Origin: Bradyrhizobium sp. dw_78
GTDB lineage: Bacteria > Pseudomonadota > Alphaproteobacteria > Rhizobiales > Xanthobacteraceae
Length of the DNA stretch: 64,000 nt
Reading direction: 5' to 3'
NCBI RefSeq assembly: GCF_018449525.1
Contig: NZ_JAAVUS010000006.1
Span: 186,001-250,000 of the forward strand
Shown: piece after piece, positions 27,045 through 36,879 of the stretch
How positions within the stretch are numbered: position 1 is the stretch's first letter
How the letters are laid out: the number at the start of each line of letters is the position of its first letter
The notes under the pieces: generated by a model
The model's input: the letters and a program-made list of their open reading frames with translations, nothing else
Told to the model about the DNA's origin: nothing
Database searches by the model: none
Translations under genes and position numbers: made by a program

Positions 27045-28271
27045 ATGGTTTCAATGTCAGAATTTCGCGCGCAGTCGGCATGCATTGCATTGGTCCTTGC
27101 CGCCGCAGTCCCTCTGCTCGCGGGATGCGATGAACCGAATTCCGCTTCGGCGGCGGCGCAGCCGTCCGAGCCCAGCGTGAGCGTCGTCGCCGTCAAGCCG
27201 CAGCCGCGCGCGGTCGTGCGCGAACTTCCGGGACGCATCGCGCCGACGCGCGTTTCGGACGTGCGCCCGCGCGTCTCCGGCATCGTCGTGAAACGGATGT
27301 TCAGCCAGGGCAGTGAGGTGAAGGCCGGCGATCCGCTCTATCAGGTCGATCCCCGGCCGTTCGAAGTGGAGGTCCAGTCCAACGAGGCCGCGCTGGCCAG
27401 GGCGCGGGCCGTGCTCGAACAGGCCGCGCAGCATGCCCGCCGGATCGCCACGCTGACCGCCCAGCGCACGACTCCTGAAGCCGAAAACGAAAAGGCCGTC
27501 GCGTCCCTGCGCCAGGCCGAAGCCGATGTCGAGGGACGCAAGGCCGATGTCGCCCGCGCCAGGCTGAATCTCGACTATGCGACGATCCGCGCGCCGATCG
27601 ATGGCGTCATCGGCGCCGCGCTGGTCAGCGAAGGCGCGCTGGTCGTGCAGAACGAAGCGGCTAATCTCGCCACGATCCAGCAACTGGATTCGATCTATGC
27701 CGATTTCACCCAATCGGTCTCCGAACTGGTTCAGTTGCGGCGCGCCTTCGAAAGCGGCGATCTCGACCGCATTGCGCCCGACGCCATGAAGGTTCGCCTG
27801 GTCCTCGACGACGGTACGGTCTATCCGGTTCCCGGCAAGCTTTTGTTCTCCGAAGCCAAGGTTGACGCGCAGACCGGCCAGGTGACGCTGCGCGGCGAGT
27901 TTCCCAATCCGAAGCGCGAATTGCTGCCGGGCATGTATGTCCGCGTGCGGATCGAGCAGGGCATCGACACCGATGCCATCGCCGTGCCGGAGCAGGCGAT
28001 CCAGCGCGACAGCGGCGGCGGCAGCGAAGTCTTCGTGGTCAAGAACGACGATCATGTCGCGACGCAGGCCGTTCGCACCGGATCGCTTCAGGACGGCCAA
28101 TGGTTCGTCACCGACGGGCTGAAGGCCGGCGACAGGGTCGTGGTCGAAGGCTTTCAGAAATTCGCCGCCGGCGACAAGGTCAGGCCGCAGGCCTGGACCG
28201 AAGCGGATGCGTCCACCGATGCCGTTCCCGAAGCGGATGCGGGACCGACCCGGCAAACGGCGCGCCGGTGA
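27045..28271 (+). CDS. RND efflux periplasmic adaptor (AcrA/MexA-like lipoprotein)
   Basis: 408 aa. Lipoprotein signal with lipobox PLLAGC (Cys28). The mature protein has the barrel-sandwich halves (RPRVSGIVVKRMFSQGSEV near 80; LNLDYATIRAPIDGVIG near 180) around a helical hairpin, a beta-barrel domain, and a final membrane-proximal domain (GDRVVVEGFQKFAAGDKV). It links an inner-membrane RND pump to an outer-membrane channel; no TolC-type gene is in the window. ATG 27045 and 27054 are both possible; the first has a GGGGG stretch just upstream. Confidence 0.92.
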   Translation: MVSMSEFRAQSACIALVLAAAVPLLAGCDEPNSASAAAQPSEPSVSVVAVKPQPRAVVRELPGRIAPTRVSDVRPRVSGIVVKRMFSQGSEVKAGDPLYQVDPRPFEVEVQSNEAALARARAVLEQAAQHARRIATLTAQRTTPEAENEKAVASLRQAEADVEGRKADVARARLNLDYATIRAPIDGVIGAALVSEGALVVQNEAANLATIQQLDSIYADFTQSVSELVQLRRAFESGDLDRIAPDAMKVRLVLDDGTVYPVPGKLLFSEAKVDAQTGQVTLRGEFPNPKRELLPGMYVRVRIEQGIDTDAIAVPEQAIQRDSGGGSEVFVVKNDDHVATQAVRTGSLQDGQWFVTDGLKAGDRVVVEGFQKFAAGDKVRPQAWTEADASTDAVPEADAGPTRQTARR

Positions 28272-28277
28272 CATCCG

Positions 28278-31200
28278 ATGCCGGGCTTCTTCATTGACAG
28301 GCCGATCTTCGCCTGGGTGGTCGCGCTGTTCATCTGCCTGATCGGCGCGATCTCGATTCCGTTGCTGGCGGTTGCGCAATATCCGATCATCGCGCCGCCC
28401 TCGATCTCGATCTCGACCAGCTATCCCGGCGCATCGCCGGAAAACCTCTACAACAGCGTCACGCGGCTGATCGAGGAGGAGCTCAACGGCGCGTCCGGCA
28501 TCCTGAATTTCGAATCCACCAGCGACTCGCTCGGGCAGGTCGAAATCACCGCCAATTTCGTGCCGAGCACCGAGACCGGCGCGGCGTCGGTCGAGGTCCA
28601 GAACCGCCTCAAGCGGGTCGAGGCGCGGTTGCCGCGCGCCGTGATCCAGCAGGGCATCCTGGTCGAGGAAGCTTCAAGCGCGGTGTTGCAGATCATCACG
28701 CTGCGATCGACCGACGGCAGCCTCGATGAGGTCGGCCTTGGCGATTTCATGATCCGCAACGTGCTCGGCGAAATCCGGCGCATTCCCGGCGTCGGCCGCG
28801 CCACGCTTTATTCGACCGAGCGAAGCCTGCGGATCTGGATCGATCCCGACAGGCTGGTCGGCTACGGCCTGACCGCCGACGACGTGACCACAGCGATCAA
28901 CGCCCAGAACGCGCAGGTCGCGTCCGGCAGCGTCGGCGCCGAGCCAAGCACGCCGCAACAGCGGATCTCCGCGCTGGTGCTGGTCAAGGGCCAGCTCGGT
29001 TCGCCCGATGAATTCGGATCGATCATCCTGCGCGCCAATGCCGACGGCTCGACGGTGCGGCTGCGCGACGTCGCCCGCATCGAGATCGGCGGGCTCAGCT
29101 ATCAGTTCAACACCCGCCTCAACGGCCAGCCCACCGCCGGCCTGTCGGTGTTGTTGTCGCCGACCGGCAACGCGCTCGCCACCGCCGGCGCGGTCGAGGC
29201 CAAGATGAAGGAATTGTCGCGGTTCTTTCCGGCCAATATCGCCTACGACATCCCCTACAACATCACGCCGGTGGTCAAGGCATCGATCGAGAAGGTGCTG
29301 TCGACGCTGGTCGAGGCGGTGGTGCTGGTGTTCGTCGTGATGTTCCTGTTCCTGCAGAACATCCGCTACACCATCATCCCGACCATCGTGGTCCCGGTCG
29401 CGCTGCTCGGCACCTGCGCCGTGCTGCTGCTCGCCGGTTTTTCCATCAACATGCTGACGATGTTCGGCATGGTGCTGGCGGTCGGCATTCTCGTGGACGA
29501 CGCCATCGTCGTGGTCGAGAATGTCGAGCGCATCATGGCGGAGGAGGGATTGCCGCCGAAGCAGGCGGCCCGCAAGGCGATGTCGCAGATATCGGGCGCC
29601 ATCATCGGCATCACGCTGGTGCTGGTCGCCGTGTTCGTGCCGATGGCGTTCTTTCCGGGATCGGTCGGCATCATCTACCGGCAGTTCTCGGTCACGATGG
29701 TGGCGGCGATCGGCTTCTCGGCCTTGATGGCGATGTCGCTGACGCCGGCGCTGTGCGCGACGCTGCTCAAGCCGGTGGCCGCGGGCCACGGCCACGCCCG
29801 CAAAGGCGTGTTCGGGGCCTTCAACCGGCTGCTCGAAACCAGCCGCGACGGTTATTCGCGCACGGTGAGGGGGGCGCTGAAGCGCACGGGAAGGCTGATG
29901 CTGATCTATGCGGCGCTGCTGATCGGATTGACCTGGGCGTTCGTCCGCCTGCCCGGCGGGTTCCTGCCGGTCGATGACCAGGGCTTCATCACCACCGACG
30001 TGCAGACGCCATCGGATTCCTCCTATGCACGCACCGAAGCCGCGGTCGAAAAAGTCGAGAAATATCTGGCGCAGCGCGCAGGCGTCGAGAATGTCACGTT
30101 CCTCACCGGCTTCAGCTTCCTCGGCCAGGGCATGAACACGGCGCAGGCTTTCATTTCGCTGAAGGACTGGTCGGAGCGTTCGGCAAAGGATTCCGCCGCC
30201 GCGATCGTGGCCGACATCAACAGCGAATTGTCGTCGATCCGCGACGCCAAGATCTCGGCGCTGCAACCGCCGCCGATCGACAATCTCGGCAATTCCTCGG
30301 GCTTCAGCTTCCGCCTGCAGGACCGCGGCCAGAAGGGCTATGCGGCGCTGATGAACGCGGCCGACCGGCTGGTCGCGGAGGCCAATGCGAGCGAGGTGCT
30401 GCAAAAGGTCTATATCGAGGGGCTGCCGACGGCGCCGCAGGTCAATCTTGTGATCGACCGGGAAAAGGCCGGTGCGTTCGGCGTCACCTTCGAGGACATC
30501 AACAACACGATCTCGACCAATCTCGGCTCCAACTACATCAACGATTTTCCGAACCGCGGCCGGATGCAGCGCGTCATCGTTCAGGCCGATCGCGACGACC
30601 GCATGAACGCGGAAGATATCCTGAATTACAATGTGAAGAACAGGACCGGGCAGCTGGTGCCGTTTTCCGCTTTTGCATCGGTCGAATGGTCGAAAGGGCC
30701 GACCCAGATCGTCGGGTTCAATTACTATCCGTCCGTGCGCATCAGCGGCGAAGCCGCGCCGGGCTACACGTCGGGCGACGCGATCAAGGAGATGGAACGG
30801 CTTGCGGGCAGGCTGCCGCGCGGTTTCGGCTATGATTGGGCCGGGCAATCGTTGCAGGAAAAATTGTCCGGCTCGCAGGCGCCGTTTCTGCTCGCGCTCT
30901 CCGCCCTCGTGGTGTTTCTCTGTCTCGCCGCGCTGTATGAAAGCTGGACCATTCCGCTGGCGGTCTTGCTGACGGTGCCGCTCGGGATCTCCGGCGCGGT
31001 GCTGGCAGCGATGCTGCGCGGACTGCCCAACGACGTTTATTTCACCGTCGGCCTGATCACCATCATCGGGCTTGCGGCCAAGGATGCCATCCTCATCATA
31101 GAATTCGCCAAGGATCTGCGCGCGCAGGGCAAGCCGCTGATCGAGGCGACGGTGGAGGCCTGCAGCCTCCGGTTCCGGCCGATCCTGATGACGGGGCTTG

Positions 31201-31430
31201 CCTTCGTCTGCGGCGTGCTGCCGATGGCGATTGCGAGCGGCGCCGGCGGGGCGAGCCAGCAGGCGCTCGGCACCGGCGTCATGGGCGGCATGATCGCCGT
31301 CGTCGTCCTTGCGCTGCTGATGGTGCCGGTATTCTTTGTCTCGGTGCAGCGCTTTTTTGCACCGGACCGCGAGATCGTCGCGACGCCGGCCGGTGAGGTG
31401 TACGGACCGCCGGCGCGGGCTGTTCACTAA
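28278..31430 (+). CDS. RND multidrug efflux permease (AcrB/MexB-like, HAE1)
   Basis: 1050 aa, the expected length. Opening MPGFFIDRPIFAWVVALFI and the 12-TM, two-porter-loop plan fit HAE1 pumps. The central TM4 proton-relay stretch GMVLAVGILVDDAIVVVENV keeps the paired aspartates, and the C-terminal half carries FLCLAALYESWTIPLAVLL and VGLITIIGLAAKDAILIIEF. It exports hydrophobic compounds using the proton gradient. It starts 6 bp after the adaptor stop, so the two are one operon. Efflux substrates cannot be inferred. Confidence 0.97.
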   Translation: MPGFFIDRPIFAWVVALFICLIGAISIPLLAVAQYPIIAPPSISISTSYPGASPENLYNSVTRLIEEELNGASGILNFESTSDSLGQVEITANFVPSTETGAASVEVQNRLKRVEARLPRAVIQQGILVEEASSAVLQIITLRSTDGSLDEVGLGDFMIRNVLGEIRRIPGVGRATLYSTERSLRIWIDPDRLVGYGLTADDVTTAINAQNAQVASGSVGAEPSTPQQRISALVLVKGQLGSPDEFGSIILRANADGSTVRLRDVARIEIGGLSYQFNTRLNGQPTAGLSVLLSPTGNALATAGAVEAKMKELSRFFPANIAYDIPYNITPVVKASIEKVLSTLVEAVVLVFVVMFLFLQNIRYTIIPTIVVPVALLGTCAVLLLAGFSINMLTMFGMVLAVGILVDDAIVVVENVERIMAEEGLPPKQAARKAMSQISGAIIGITLVLVAVFVPMAFFPGSVGIIYRQFSVTMVAAIGFSALMAMSLTPALCATLLKPVAAGHGHARKGVFGAFNRLLETSRDGYSRTVRGALKRTGRLMLIYAALLIGLTWAFVRLPGGFLPVDDQGFITTDVQTPSDSSYARTEAAVEKVEKYLAQRAGVENVTFLTGFSFLGQGMNTAQAFISLKDWSERSAKDSAAAIVADINSELSSIRDAKISALQPPPIDNLGNSSGFSFRLQDRGQKGYAALMNAADRLVAEANASEVLQKVYIEGLPTAPQVNLVIDREKAGAFGVTFEDINNTISTNLGSNYINDFPNRGRMQRVIVQADRDDRMNAEDILNYNVKNRTGQLVPFSAFASVEWSKGPTQIVGFNYYPSVRISGEAAPGYTSGDAIKEMERLAGRLPRGFGYDWAGQSLQEKLSGSQAPFLLALSALVVFLCLAALYESWTIPLAVLLTVPLGISGAVLAAMLRGLPNDVYFTVGLITIIGLAAKDAILIIEFAKDLRAQGKPLIEATVEACSLRFRPILMTGLAFVCGVLPMAIASGAGGASQQALGTGVMGGMIAVVVLALLMVPVFFVSVQRFFAPDREIVATPAGEVYGPPARAVH

Positions 31431-31511
31431 AGCCTTACGGTTCTGATTGAATCGGAACCGGACGCGTTTTCTTCACGCGAACCGGAATCCACTTCGCTCG
31501 AAAACGCTATG
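31431..31511. repeat. Rhizobiales-type ~100-bp repeat, family B copy 2 (shortened)
   Basis: Same element as at 8634-8736 but lacking ~20 bp of the middle after the CGGTTCTG/CGGAACCG hairpin. It starts right at the stop of the RND permease gene and abuts a family A element. Confidence 0.8.
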
Positions 31512-31514
31512 ATT

Positions 31515-31606
31515 CGTCATTGCCGGGCTTTGACCCGGCAATCCGTTATCCCGAAAGTGCTGTTTGTGAAGTGTGATGGATGCCCGGATCAAGTCCGGGC
31601 ATGACG
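31515..31606. repeat. Paired inverted repeat, family A copy 5
   Basis: Left arm CGTCATTGCCGGGCTTTGAC, right arm GCCCGGATCAAGTCCGGGC plus ATGACG reversed. Between the convergent RND permease and suhB genes. Confidence 0.88.
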
Positions 31607-31620
31607 ATATCGCTGGACTG

Positions 31621-32412
31621 TTACCCCAGCGGCTTCAGGATCTTCACCAGTTCGCGATGCACGAATTCATTGCCGCAGATCACGTCGCCGGTCTTGAGCG
31701 GATCGTCGTCGCCGACGATGCCGCTGACGACGCCGCCGGCCTCGCGCACCATGATCTGGCCGGCCGCCATGTCCCAGGGTTGCAGATTGCGTTCCCAATA
31801 GCCGTCCAGGCGCCCGGCGGCGACGAAAGCCATGTCCAGCGAAGCGGCGCCGAAGCGGCGAAGGCCTGCGACCTTGTTCTGGATCTCGGTCATTTCCCGG
31901 CGCGACAGCTCATGGTCACCGCGCCCGATATGCGGCAGGCCGCAGGCGATCACGCATTCATCGAGCCTGCGGCGGCCGGCGACGCGCAGCCGCTGCTCGT
32001 TGAGGAAGGCGCCCTTGCCGCGCTCGGCGATGTAGAGCTCGTCATTGGCGGGATTGTAGATCACGCCCGCGATGATCGTGTCCTCGCGCTGCAGACCGAT
32101 CGAGATCGCGAATTGCGGGATGCCGTGCAGGAAATTCGTGGTGCCGTCGAGCGGATCGACGATCCAGGTGTGGCTCTTGTCGGTGCCCTCGCGGCTGCCG
32201 CCTTCCTCGCCGATGAAGCCGTAACCCGGCCGTGCCTTGGCGAGGTCGGTGTAAAGCATCTCCTCGGCGCGCTTGTCGGCGAGGCTGACGAAATTGGCGG
32301 GCCCTTTCAGCGAGACCTGAAGATTTTCGATCTCGCCGAGATCGCGCGAAAGACTGCGGCCGGCGCGGCGCGCGGCCTTGACCATGACGTTGATGAGGGC
32401 TGAATGCAGCAT
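31621..32412 (-). CDS. suhB: Inositol monophosphatase family protein SuhB
   Basis: 263 aa. Metal-binding motifs of the family are intact: GFIGEEGG near residue 67, WIVDPLDGTTNFLHGIPQF near 82-100, and the late WDMAAGQIMVREAGG. In bacteria SuhB dephosphorylates inositol phosphate and related sugar phosphates and, in some species, binds the transcription machinery. It is the last gene of the minus-strand tkt-to-suhB series, 107 bp after the Sel1-repeat gene. Confidence 0.95.
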   Translation of the reverse strand: MLHSALINVMVKAARRAGRSLSRDLGEIENLQVSLKGPANFVSLADKRAEEMLYTDLAKARPGYGFIGEEGGSREGTDKSHTWIVDPLDGTTNFLHGIPQFAISIGLQREDTIIAGVIYNPANDELYIAERGKGAFLNEQRLRVAGRRRLDECVIACGLPHIGRGDHELSRREMTEIQNKVAGLRRFGAASLDMAFVAAGRLDGYWERNLQPWDMAAGQIMVREAGGVVSGIVGDDDPLKTGDVICGNEFVHRELVKILKPLG

Positions 32413-32519
32413 GATCCCGGCTTGTGCGGTGGTTCAACGCAGAGACTGCGCTTCTCTCCCACCGGGGAGAGGTGAAACAGGGACTGGGTGCCTTGCGGTG
32501 GCTCCGGCGTCAAGGTGCA

Positions 32520-33650
32520 TCATTTGGCGCCGAGCCATTTGCGCGCCGCCGCTTCCGCCTTGGCACGGTCTTCGGGGCTCAGATCGCCCAGCGCCTCGTC
32601 GAGCATCGGGTCGCCCTTGCCGGAGGTTTTGGCGACGAGATGCCATTTGAGGCCCTCGATCTTGTCCATCGGCGCGCCCTGTCCGTTCACCAGCACCCAG
32701 GCGAGCCGGTTTTGCGCGATCGGGCTGCCCTCCTTGGCGGCCCTGCGCAGCAGCGTCACCGCGGCGGGACGGTTTTGCAGCGTGCCGGTGCCGTTGAAAA
32801 GCGCGATGGCATATTCGACCTCGGCGTCGGTATTGCCGCCGAGCGCCGCGGCCTGCAACAGATGCACCGATTTTTCGATGTCTTTCGGTACCCCGTTGCC
32901 GTCCTTGTAGAAGGTCGCGAGAGCGTATTGCGCTTCCGGACTACCGGCGTCGGCCGCCTGGCGCAGCAGTTCCGCGGCGCGCTTGAGATCCTGCGGCAGG
33001 GTCTGTCCGTCGATATAGAGCAGCGCCAGGTTATAGGCGGCTTTCATGCTGCCGAGCTTGACCGAGGACGCCAGCAATTTCGCCGCCTCCGTGCCGCCGT
33101 CCGGGCCGCCTTGTCCGGCCAGGCGAAGCATGGCGAGCGAGAACATGGCCTCGCGGTCGCCGGCGTCGCAGGCGCGCCGGTACCATTCGATCGCCTTGGC
33201 GGTGTCGCGCGGGACACCAAATCCGTTGGAATAGAGCTCGCCGAGCATCGTCATGGCTTTCGGATCGCCCTTTTCCTGCACACGCTTGGTCGCAAGATCG
33301 AACGTGGCCTTGTAGTCCCCGCGCTGGAACGCGCCGTAGACCAGATCGACATGGGGATCGTCAGGCGTGGACGTAGCGGTTGTGGGCGCGGCCGGCTTCG
33401 GAATTGGTTCCGGCTTCGGCGCCACGGCGGGGGCCGGTGGCGGCTTCCTGACCGGCTCCTTGGCGACCTCGCGCGGCTTCGCTTTCGGCTTGGCCGCGGG
33501 CTGGCCGGTTGCCGGCGGCGGTTCGGCGGCACGGGGCGTCAGCGAGATCTGCGCCGCCGCGCCGCTTGCCGCCAGCGTCAGGCCGCAGGCGAGGGTCGCC
33601 ATAGCACGGATCGCTATGGCAAGGATCGCTATGGGATGCAGGATCTTCAT
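32520..33650 (-). CDS. Sel1-repeat (TPR-like) secreted protein
   Basis: 376 aa. N-terminal signal peptide (to SGAAAQ near residue 34), then a ~90-residue Pro/Ala/Lys-rich linker, and about five tandem Sel1-like repeats, for example AMTMLGELYSNGFGVPRD, AQYALATFYKDGNGVPKD and AQNRLAWVLVNGQGAP. Such proteins are usually periplasmic scaffolds. ATG 33650, with GGTGGA just upstream, is chosen because it leads straight into the signal sequence. It begins 8 bp after the ThiE-like gene. Confidence 0.88.
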   Translation of the reverse strand: MKILHPIAILAIAIRAMATLACGLTLAASGAAAQISLTPRAAEPPPATGQPAAKPKAKPREVAKEPVRKPPPAPAVAPKPEPIPKPAAPTTATSTPDDPHVDLVYGAFQRGDYKATFDLATKRVQEKGDPKAMTMLGELYSNGFGVPRDTAKAIEWYRRACDAGDREAMFSLAMLRLAGQGGPDGGTEAAKLLASSVKLGSMKAAYNLALLYIDGQTLPQDLKRAAELLRQAADAGSPEAQYALATFYKDGNGVPKDIEKSVHLLQAAALGGNTDAEVEYAIALFNGTGTLQNRPAAVTLLRRAAKEGSPIAQNRLAWVLVNGQGAPMDKIEGLKWHLVAKTSGKGDPMLDEALGDLSPEDRAKAEAAARKWLGAK

Positions 33651-33658
33651 TTCCACCG

Positions 33659-34339
33659 CTATCCCTGTGCGGCCGCGGCTTTTCCGGATGAGACGGCGTG
33701 GGCCTGCCGGATCGCCTGCTCCACTTCCGATAGCGCCGCTTCCGCGCCGCGCGGATCGGCCCAGATGAAATCGCCGACCAGGACGAAGTCCGCGCCGGCC
33801 GCGGCGAATTCGTAAGCCTCCTCGCGCGAGGCGGCAAACCCGACACAGGGCGGCTCGAACAGTTCGGCCCACCATTGCAGGCGTTCGGCGATCGCCTCGA
33901 TCGAGGGCCGCTGCCCCCCGGCGTCAGGCTCGCCGAACAGCACGTAGTCGACCCCGGTTTCGCCCGCGGTCATCGAATCGTGCCGCGTCGCCAGCCCGCC
34001 GACGCCGACGATCCGGTCGGGTTTCAGGCCCGGCAAAGCTTCCTCCAGGGCCGCGATGCCGGTCAGATGGGCGCCGTCGGCGCCGGCGCGGGCGACCAGT
34101 TCGACGTGACCGTCGAGCAGCAGCGCCGCGCCGCGCGCCTGCACCATTGGCGCCAGCGCCTTGATGCGCGTGATCATGGTGCGCGGGTCGGTCTCCGTCA
34201 GCCGCAGCAGCACCGCCGCGACATCGGCGCCGGCGAGCGCGCCCGCGAGGCTGGCCGCGAACGGCGACGGATCGTCCATGACGGGGGTCGCGAGATAAAG
34301 CCGCGGCACGGGGCGCGGCGGAACCGGTTTGGTGGCCAT
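33659..34339 (-). CDS. Divergent ThiE/TenI-family protein
   Basis: 226 aa with the TIM-barrel pattern of thiamine-phosphate synthase: LYLATPVMDDPSPF, AALLLDGHVELVARAGADGAHL, DRIVGVGGLATRHD, DYVLFGEPDAGG, and AAGADFVLVGDFIW. The substrate-binding signatures of true ThiE are altered: the QLRxK strand reads VLLRLTE, and the pyrophosphate loop PTxTK reads GEPDAGG. It may not make thiamine phosphate. Located 66 bp after fba and 8 bp before the Sel1 gene, an arrangement suggesting co-transcription with the glycolytic genes. Annotation as thiE is common but not proven here. Confidence 0.78.
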   Translation of the reverse strand: MATKPVPPRPVPRLYLATPVMDDPSPFAASLAGALAGADVAAVLLRLTETDPRTMITRIKALAPMVQARGAALLLDGHVELVARAGADGAHLTGIAALEEALPGLKPDRIVGVGGLATRHDSMTAGETGVDYVLFGEPDAGGQRPSIEAIAERLQWWAELFEPPCVGFAASREEAYEFAAAGADFVLVGDFIWADPRGAEAALSEVEQAIRQAHAVSSGKAAAAQG

Positions 34340-34405
34340 AATGCGGCTAGTTGCCCCCGGACTGCGGCCAAAAAAGGGGCGGCAACAGGCCCGCCTCTGG
34401 CGATC

Positions 34406-35473
34406 TCATGCGACTTTCGGATCGAGTTCGCCCTTGGCGTAGCGTTTGGCCATTTCCGCCGTGGTGAGAACCTTCTTGATCTTGCCGGCCTGGCCCGCGG
34501 TATTGAATTCCTCAAGCCGCTGCTTGCACAGCCTGGTCATCGCTTCCATCGCCGGCTTGAGATATTTGCGCGGATCGAACTCTTCCGGATTGTCCTTCAG
34601 AACTTTCCGGATCTGGCCGGTCATCGCCATCCGGTTGTCGGTATCGATGTTGATCTTGCGCACGCCGTTCTTGATGCCGCGCTGGATCTCGGACACCGGC
34701 ACGCCCCAGGTCGGCTTCATCTTGCCGCCATTGGCGTTGATGATGTCCTGCAAATCCTGCGGTACCGACGACGAGCCATGCATCACCAGATGCGTGTTGG
34801 GCAGCTTGCGGTGGATTTCCTCGATGACGTTCATGGCCAGGATGTCGCCATCCGGCTTGCGGGTGAATTTGTAGGCGCCGTGCGAGGTGCCCATCGCGAT
34901 CGCCAGCGCGTCGACTTTTGTCTCTTTCACGAACTTGACGGCTTCGTCGGGGTTGGTCAGCAACTGGTCGTGCGAGAGTTTGCCTTCGGCGCCGTGGCCG
35001 TCTTCCTTGTCGCCCATGCCGGTTTCGAGCGAGCCGAGCACGCCGAGTTCGCCTTCCACCGAAATGCCGCCGAGATGGGCCATGTCGGTCACGGTTTTGG
35101 TGACGCCGACATTGTAGTTCCAGTCGCCCGGAGTCTTGCCGTCCGCCTTCAGCGAGCCGTCCATCATCACCGAGGTGAAGCTGGCCTGGATCGCGGTCAT
35201 GCAGGTCGCGGGCTCGTTGCCGTGGTCGAGATGCACGCAGACCGGAATCTGCGGATAGATTTCGGTGACCGCATCCATCATGTGCCGCAGCATCACGTCG
35301 TTGGCATAGGAGCGGGCGCCGCGCGAGGCCTGGATGATGACGGGCGCATCGAGGCTGGAGGCCGCCTCCATGATGGCGAGCGCCTGCTCCATGTTGTTGA
35401 TGTTGAAGGCCGGCACGCCGTAATCGTGCTCCGCCGCATGGTCAAGCAATTGACGCAACGTGATGCGAGCCAT
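34406..35473 (-). CDS. fba: Class II fructose-bisphosphate aldolase, Calvin-cycle subtype
   Basis: 355 aa. Zinc-dependent aldolase joining glyceraldehyde-3-phosphate and dihydroxyacetone phosphate (and erythrose-4-phosphate in the Calvin cycle). Visible: [11 protein letters not shown], the zinc histidines in [10 protein letters not shown] and later HGAYKFT / VMHGSSSVP, and [10 protein letters not shown] for phosphate. The length and [20 protein letters not shown] insert match the subtype found in Rhizobiales and photosynthetic alphaproteobacteria. 37 bp after pgk on the same strand. Confidence 0.96.
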   Translation of the reverse strand: MARITLRQLLDHAAEHDYGVPAFNINNMEQALAIMEAASSLDAPVIIQASRGARSYANDVMLRHMMDAVTEIYPQIPVCVHLDHGNEPATCMTAIQASFTSVMMDGSLKADGKTPGDWNYNVGVTKTVTDMAHLGGISVEGELGVLGSLETGMGDKEDGHGAEGKLSHDQLLTNPDEAVKFVKETKVDALAIAMGTSHGAYKFTRKPDGDILAMNVIEEIHRKLPNTHLVMHGSSSVPQDLQDIINANGGKMKPTWGVPVSEIQRGIKNGVRKINIDTDNRMAMTGQIRKVLKDNPEEFDPRKYLKPAMEAMTRLCKQRLEEFNTAGQAGKIKKVLTTAEMAKRYAKGELDPKVA

Positions 35474-35510
35474 GAATCCATATCTCCGCGTTGGGGCTGT
35501 GCCCGATAAT

Positions 35511-36704
35511 CTATTTTACTTTCAAAACCTCGACGCCGGGCAGCGGCTTGCCTTCCATCCATTCGAGGAAAGCGCCGCCGGCGGTTGAAACATAGGTAAA
35601 ATCACCGGCCACGCCGGCCTGGTTCAGCGCCGCCACGGTGTCGCCGCCACCGGCGACCGAGATCAGCTTCTTTGCTTTGGTCCGCTCGGCTGCGTGCCTG
35701 GCGGCCTGCACGGTGCCGCGGTCGAACGGCGCGATCTCGAACGCGCCGAGTGGTCCGTTCCACACCAGCGTCGCGGCGTCGTCGATCGCCGCATGGATCC
35801 GCGCGATCGAGCGCGGGCCGACGTCGAGGATCATGCCTTCGGCCGGGATCGCGTCGAGGCCGTAGGCGTGCGACGGCGAGTTGGCGGCGAACTGGAACGC
35901 CACGACGGCATCGACCGGCAGGATGATGGCGCAGTTCGAAGCCTCCGCCTTTTCGAGAATGCGTAGCGCGGTCGCGGCGAGATCCTTTTCCGCCAGCGAC
36001 TTGCCGACGTTGACGCCCTGCGCATGCAGGAAGGTGTTGGCCATGCCGCCGCCGATCACCAGCGCATCGACCTTGGTGACGAGGTTTTCCAGCAGGTCGA
36101 TCTTGGTCGAGACCTTGGCGCCGCCGATCACCGCGATCACCGGCTTGGTCGGCGCTTCCAGTGCTTTCCCAAGCGCGTCGAGTTCGGCCTGCATGGTGCG
36201 TCCGGCATAGGCCGGCAGTCTGTGGCCGAGGCCTTCGGTCGAGGCGTGCGCGCGGTGCGCCGCCGAGAACGCGTCGTTGATCCAGATATCGCCGAGCCTG
36301 GCCAGTGCCGCGACGAAGGCCGGGTCGTTCTTTTCTTCTTCCTTATGGAAGCGGGTATTCTCCAGGCAGAGAATGTCGCCGTCCTTCATCGCCGCGACCG
36401 CCGCTTCGGCGGGCTCTCCGATGCAATCATCGGCGAACGCGACCGGCCTGCCGATGATCTGCGACAGCGCCGCGGCGACGGGTTTGAGCGATTCCTTCGG
36501 ATCGCGGCCCTTGGGCCGGCCGAAATGCGAAAGCAGGATCACCTTGCCGCCCTTGCCGGCGATCTCGGTGATTGTGGGCGCGACGCGCTCGATCCGGGTG
36601 CTGTCGGTGATGCGGCCGTCTTCGGCCGGCACGTTGAGATCGACGCGAAGCAGGGCGCGCTTGCCCTTTACGTCGACGTCATCGAGGGTGCGGAATTTGT
36701 TCAT
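35511..36704 (-). CDS. pgk: Phosphoglycerate kinase
   Basis: 397 aa. [18 protein letters not shown] at the N-terminus, [38 protein letters not shown], and the C-terminal nucleotide loop [15 protein letters not shown] are all canonical. It transfers phosphate between 1,3-bisphosphoglycerate and ADP in glycolysis and the reverse in gluconeogenesis or carbon fixation. Follows gap after a repeat-filled spacer and precedes fba by 37 bp. Confidence 0.98.
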   Translation of the reverse strand: MNKFRTLDDVDVKGKRALLRVDLNVPAEDGRITDSTRIERVAPTITEIAGKGGKVILLSHFGRPKGRDPKESLKPVAAALSQIIGRPVAFADDCIGEPAEAAVAAMKDGDILCLENTRFHKEEEKNDPAFVAALARLGDIWINDAFSAAHRAHASTEGLGHRLPAYAGRTMQAELDALGKALEAPTKPVIAVIGGAKVSTKIDLLENLVTKVDALVIGGGMANTFLHAQGVNVGKSLAEKDLAATALRILEKAEASNCAIILPVDAVVAFQFAANSPSHAYGLDAIPAEGMILDVGPRSIARIHAAIDDAATLVWNGPLGAFEIAPFDRGTVQAARHAAERTKAKKLISVAGGGDTVAALNQAGVAGDFTYVSTAGGAFLEWMEGKPLPGVEVLKVK

Positions 36705-36745
36705 GCGGGTACCACAAATTTACAGACCGTCTTCCGCGGACTCGG

Positions 36746-36873
36746 TTCACCTCTCCCCTAGTGGGGAGAGGTCGGCGCGTAGCGCCGGGTGAGGGAGCGC
36801 GGCTTTTACGAAAGACCTGAACCCCTCATCCGATTTGCTGCGCAAATCGACCTCTCCCTATGGGAGAGGTGAA
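36746..36873. repeat. Intergenic repeat, family D
   Basis: Spacer between gap and pgk. Two hairpins, CTCTCCCCTAGTGGGGAGAG and CCTCTCCCTATGGGAGAGG, enclose GCGCGTAGCGCC and ATTTGCTGCGCAAAT palindromes. A half copy (CTCTCCCACCGGGGAGAG) lies at about 32454-32471 between suhB and the Sel1 gene. It sits inside the presumed gap-pgk transcript and could attenuate or process it. Confidence 0.65.
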
Positions 36874-36879
36874 GCTCCG

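Noticed and set aside
28674-31427. 917-codon minus-strand open frame opposite the RND permease
   Set aside because: Composition is rich in His, Arg, Asp and Gln as expected for an antisense shadow of a GC-rich gene; the plus frame is a full RND pump.
5192-31606. Repeated palindromes as a CRISPR array
   Set aside because: Copies are kilobases apart, paired in inverted orientation and without regular spacers; no cas gene is present.
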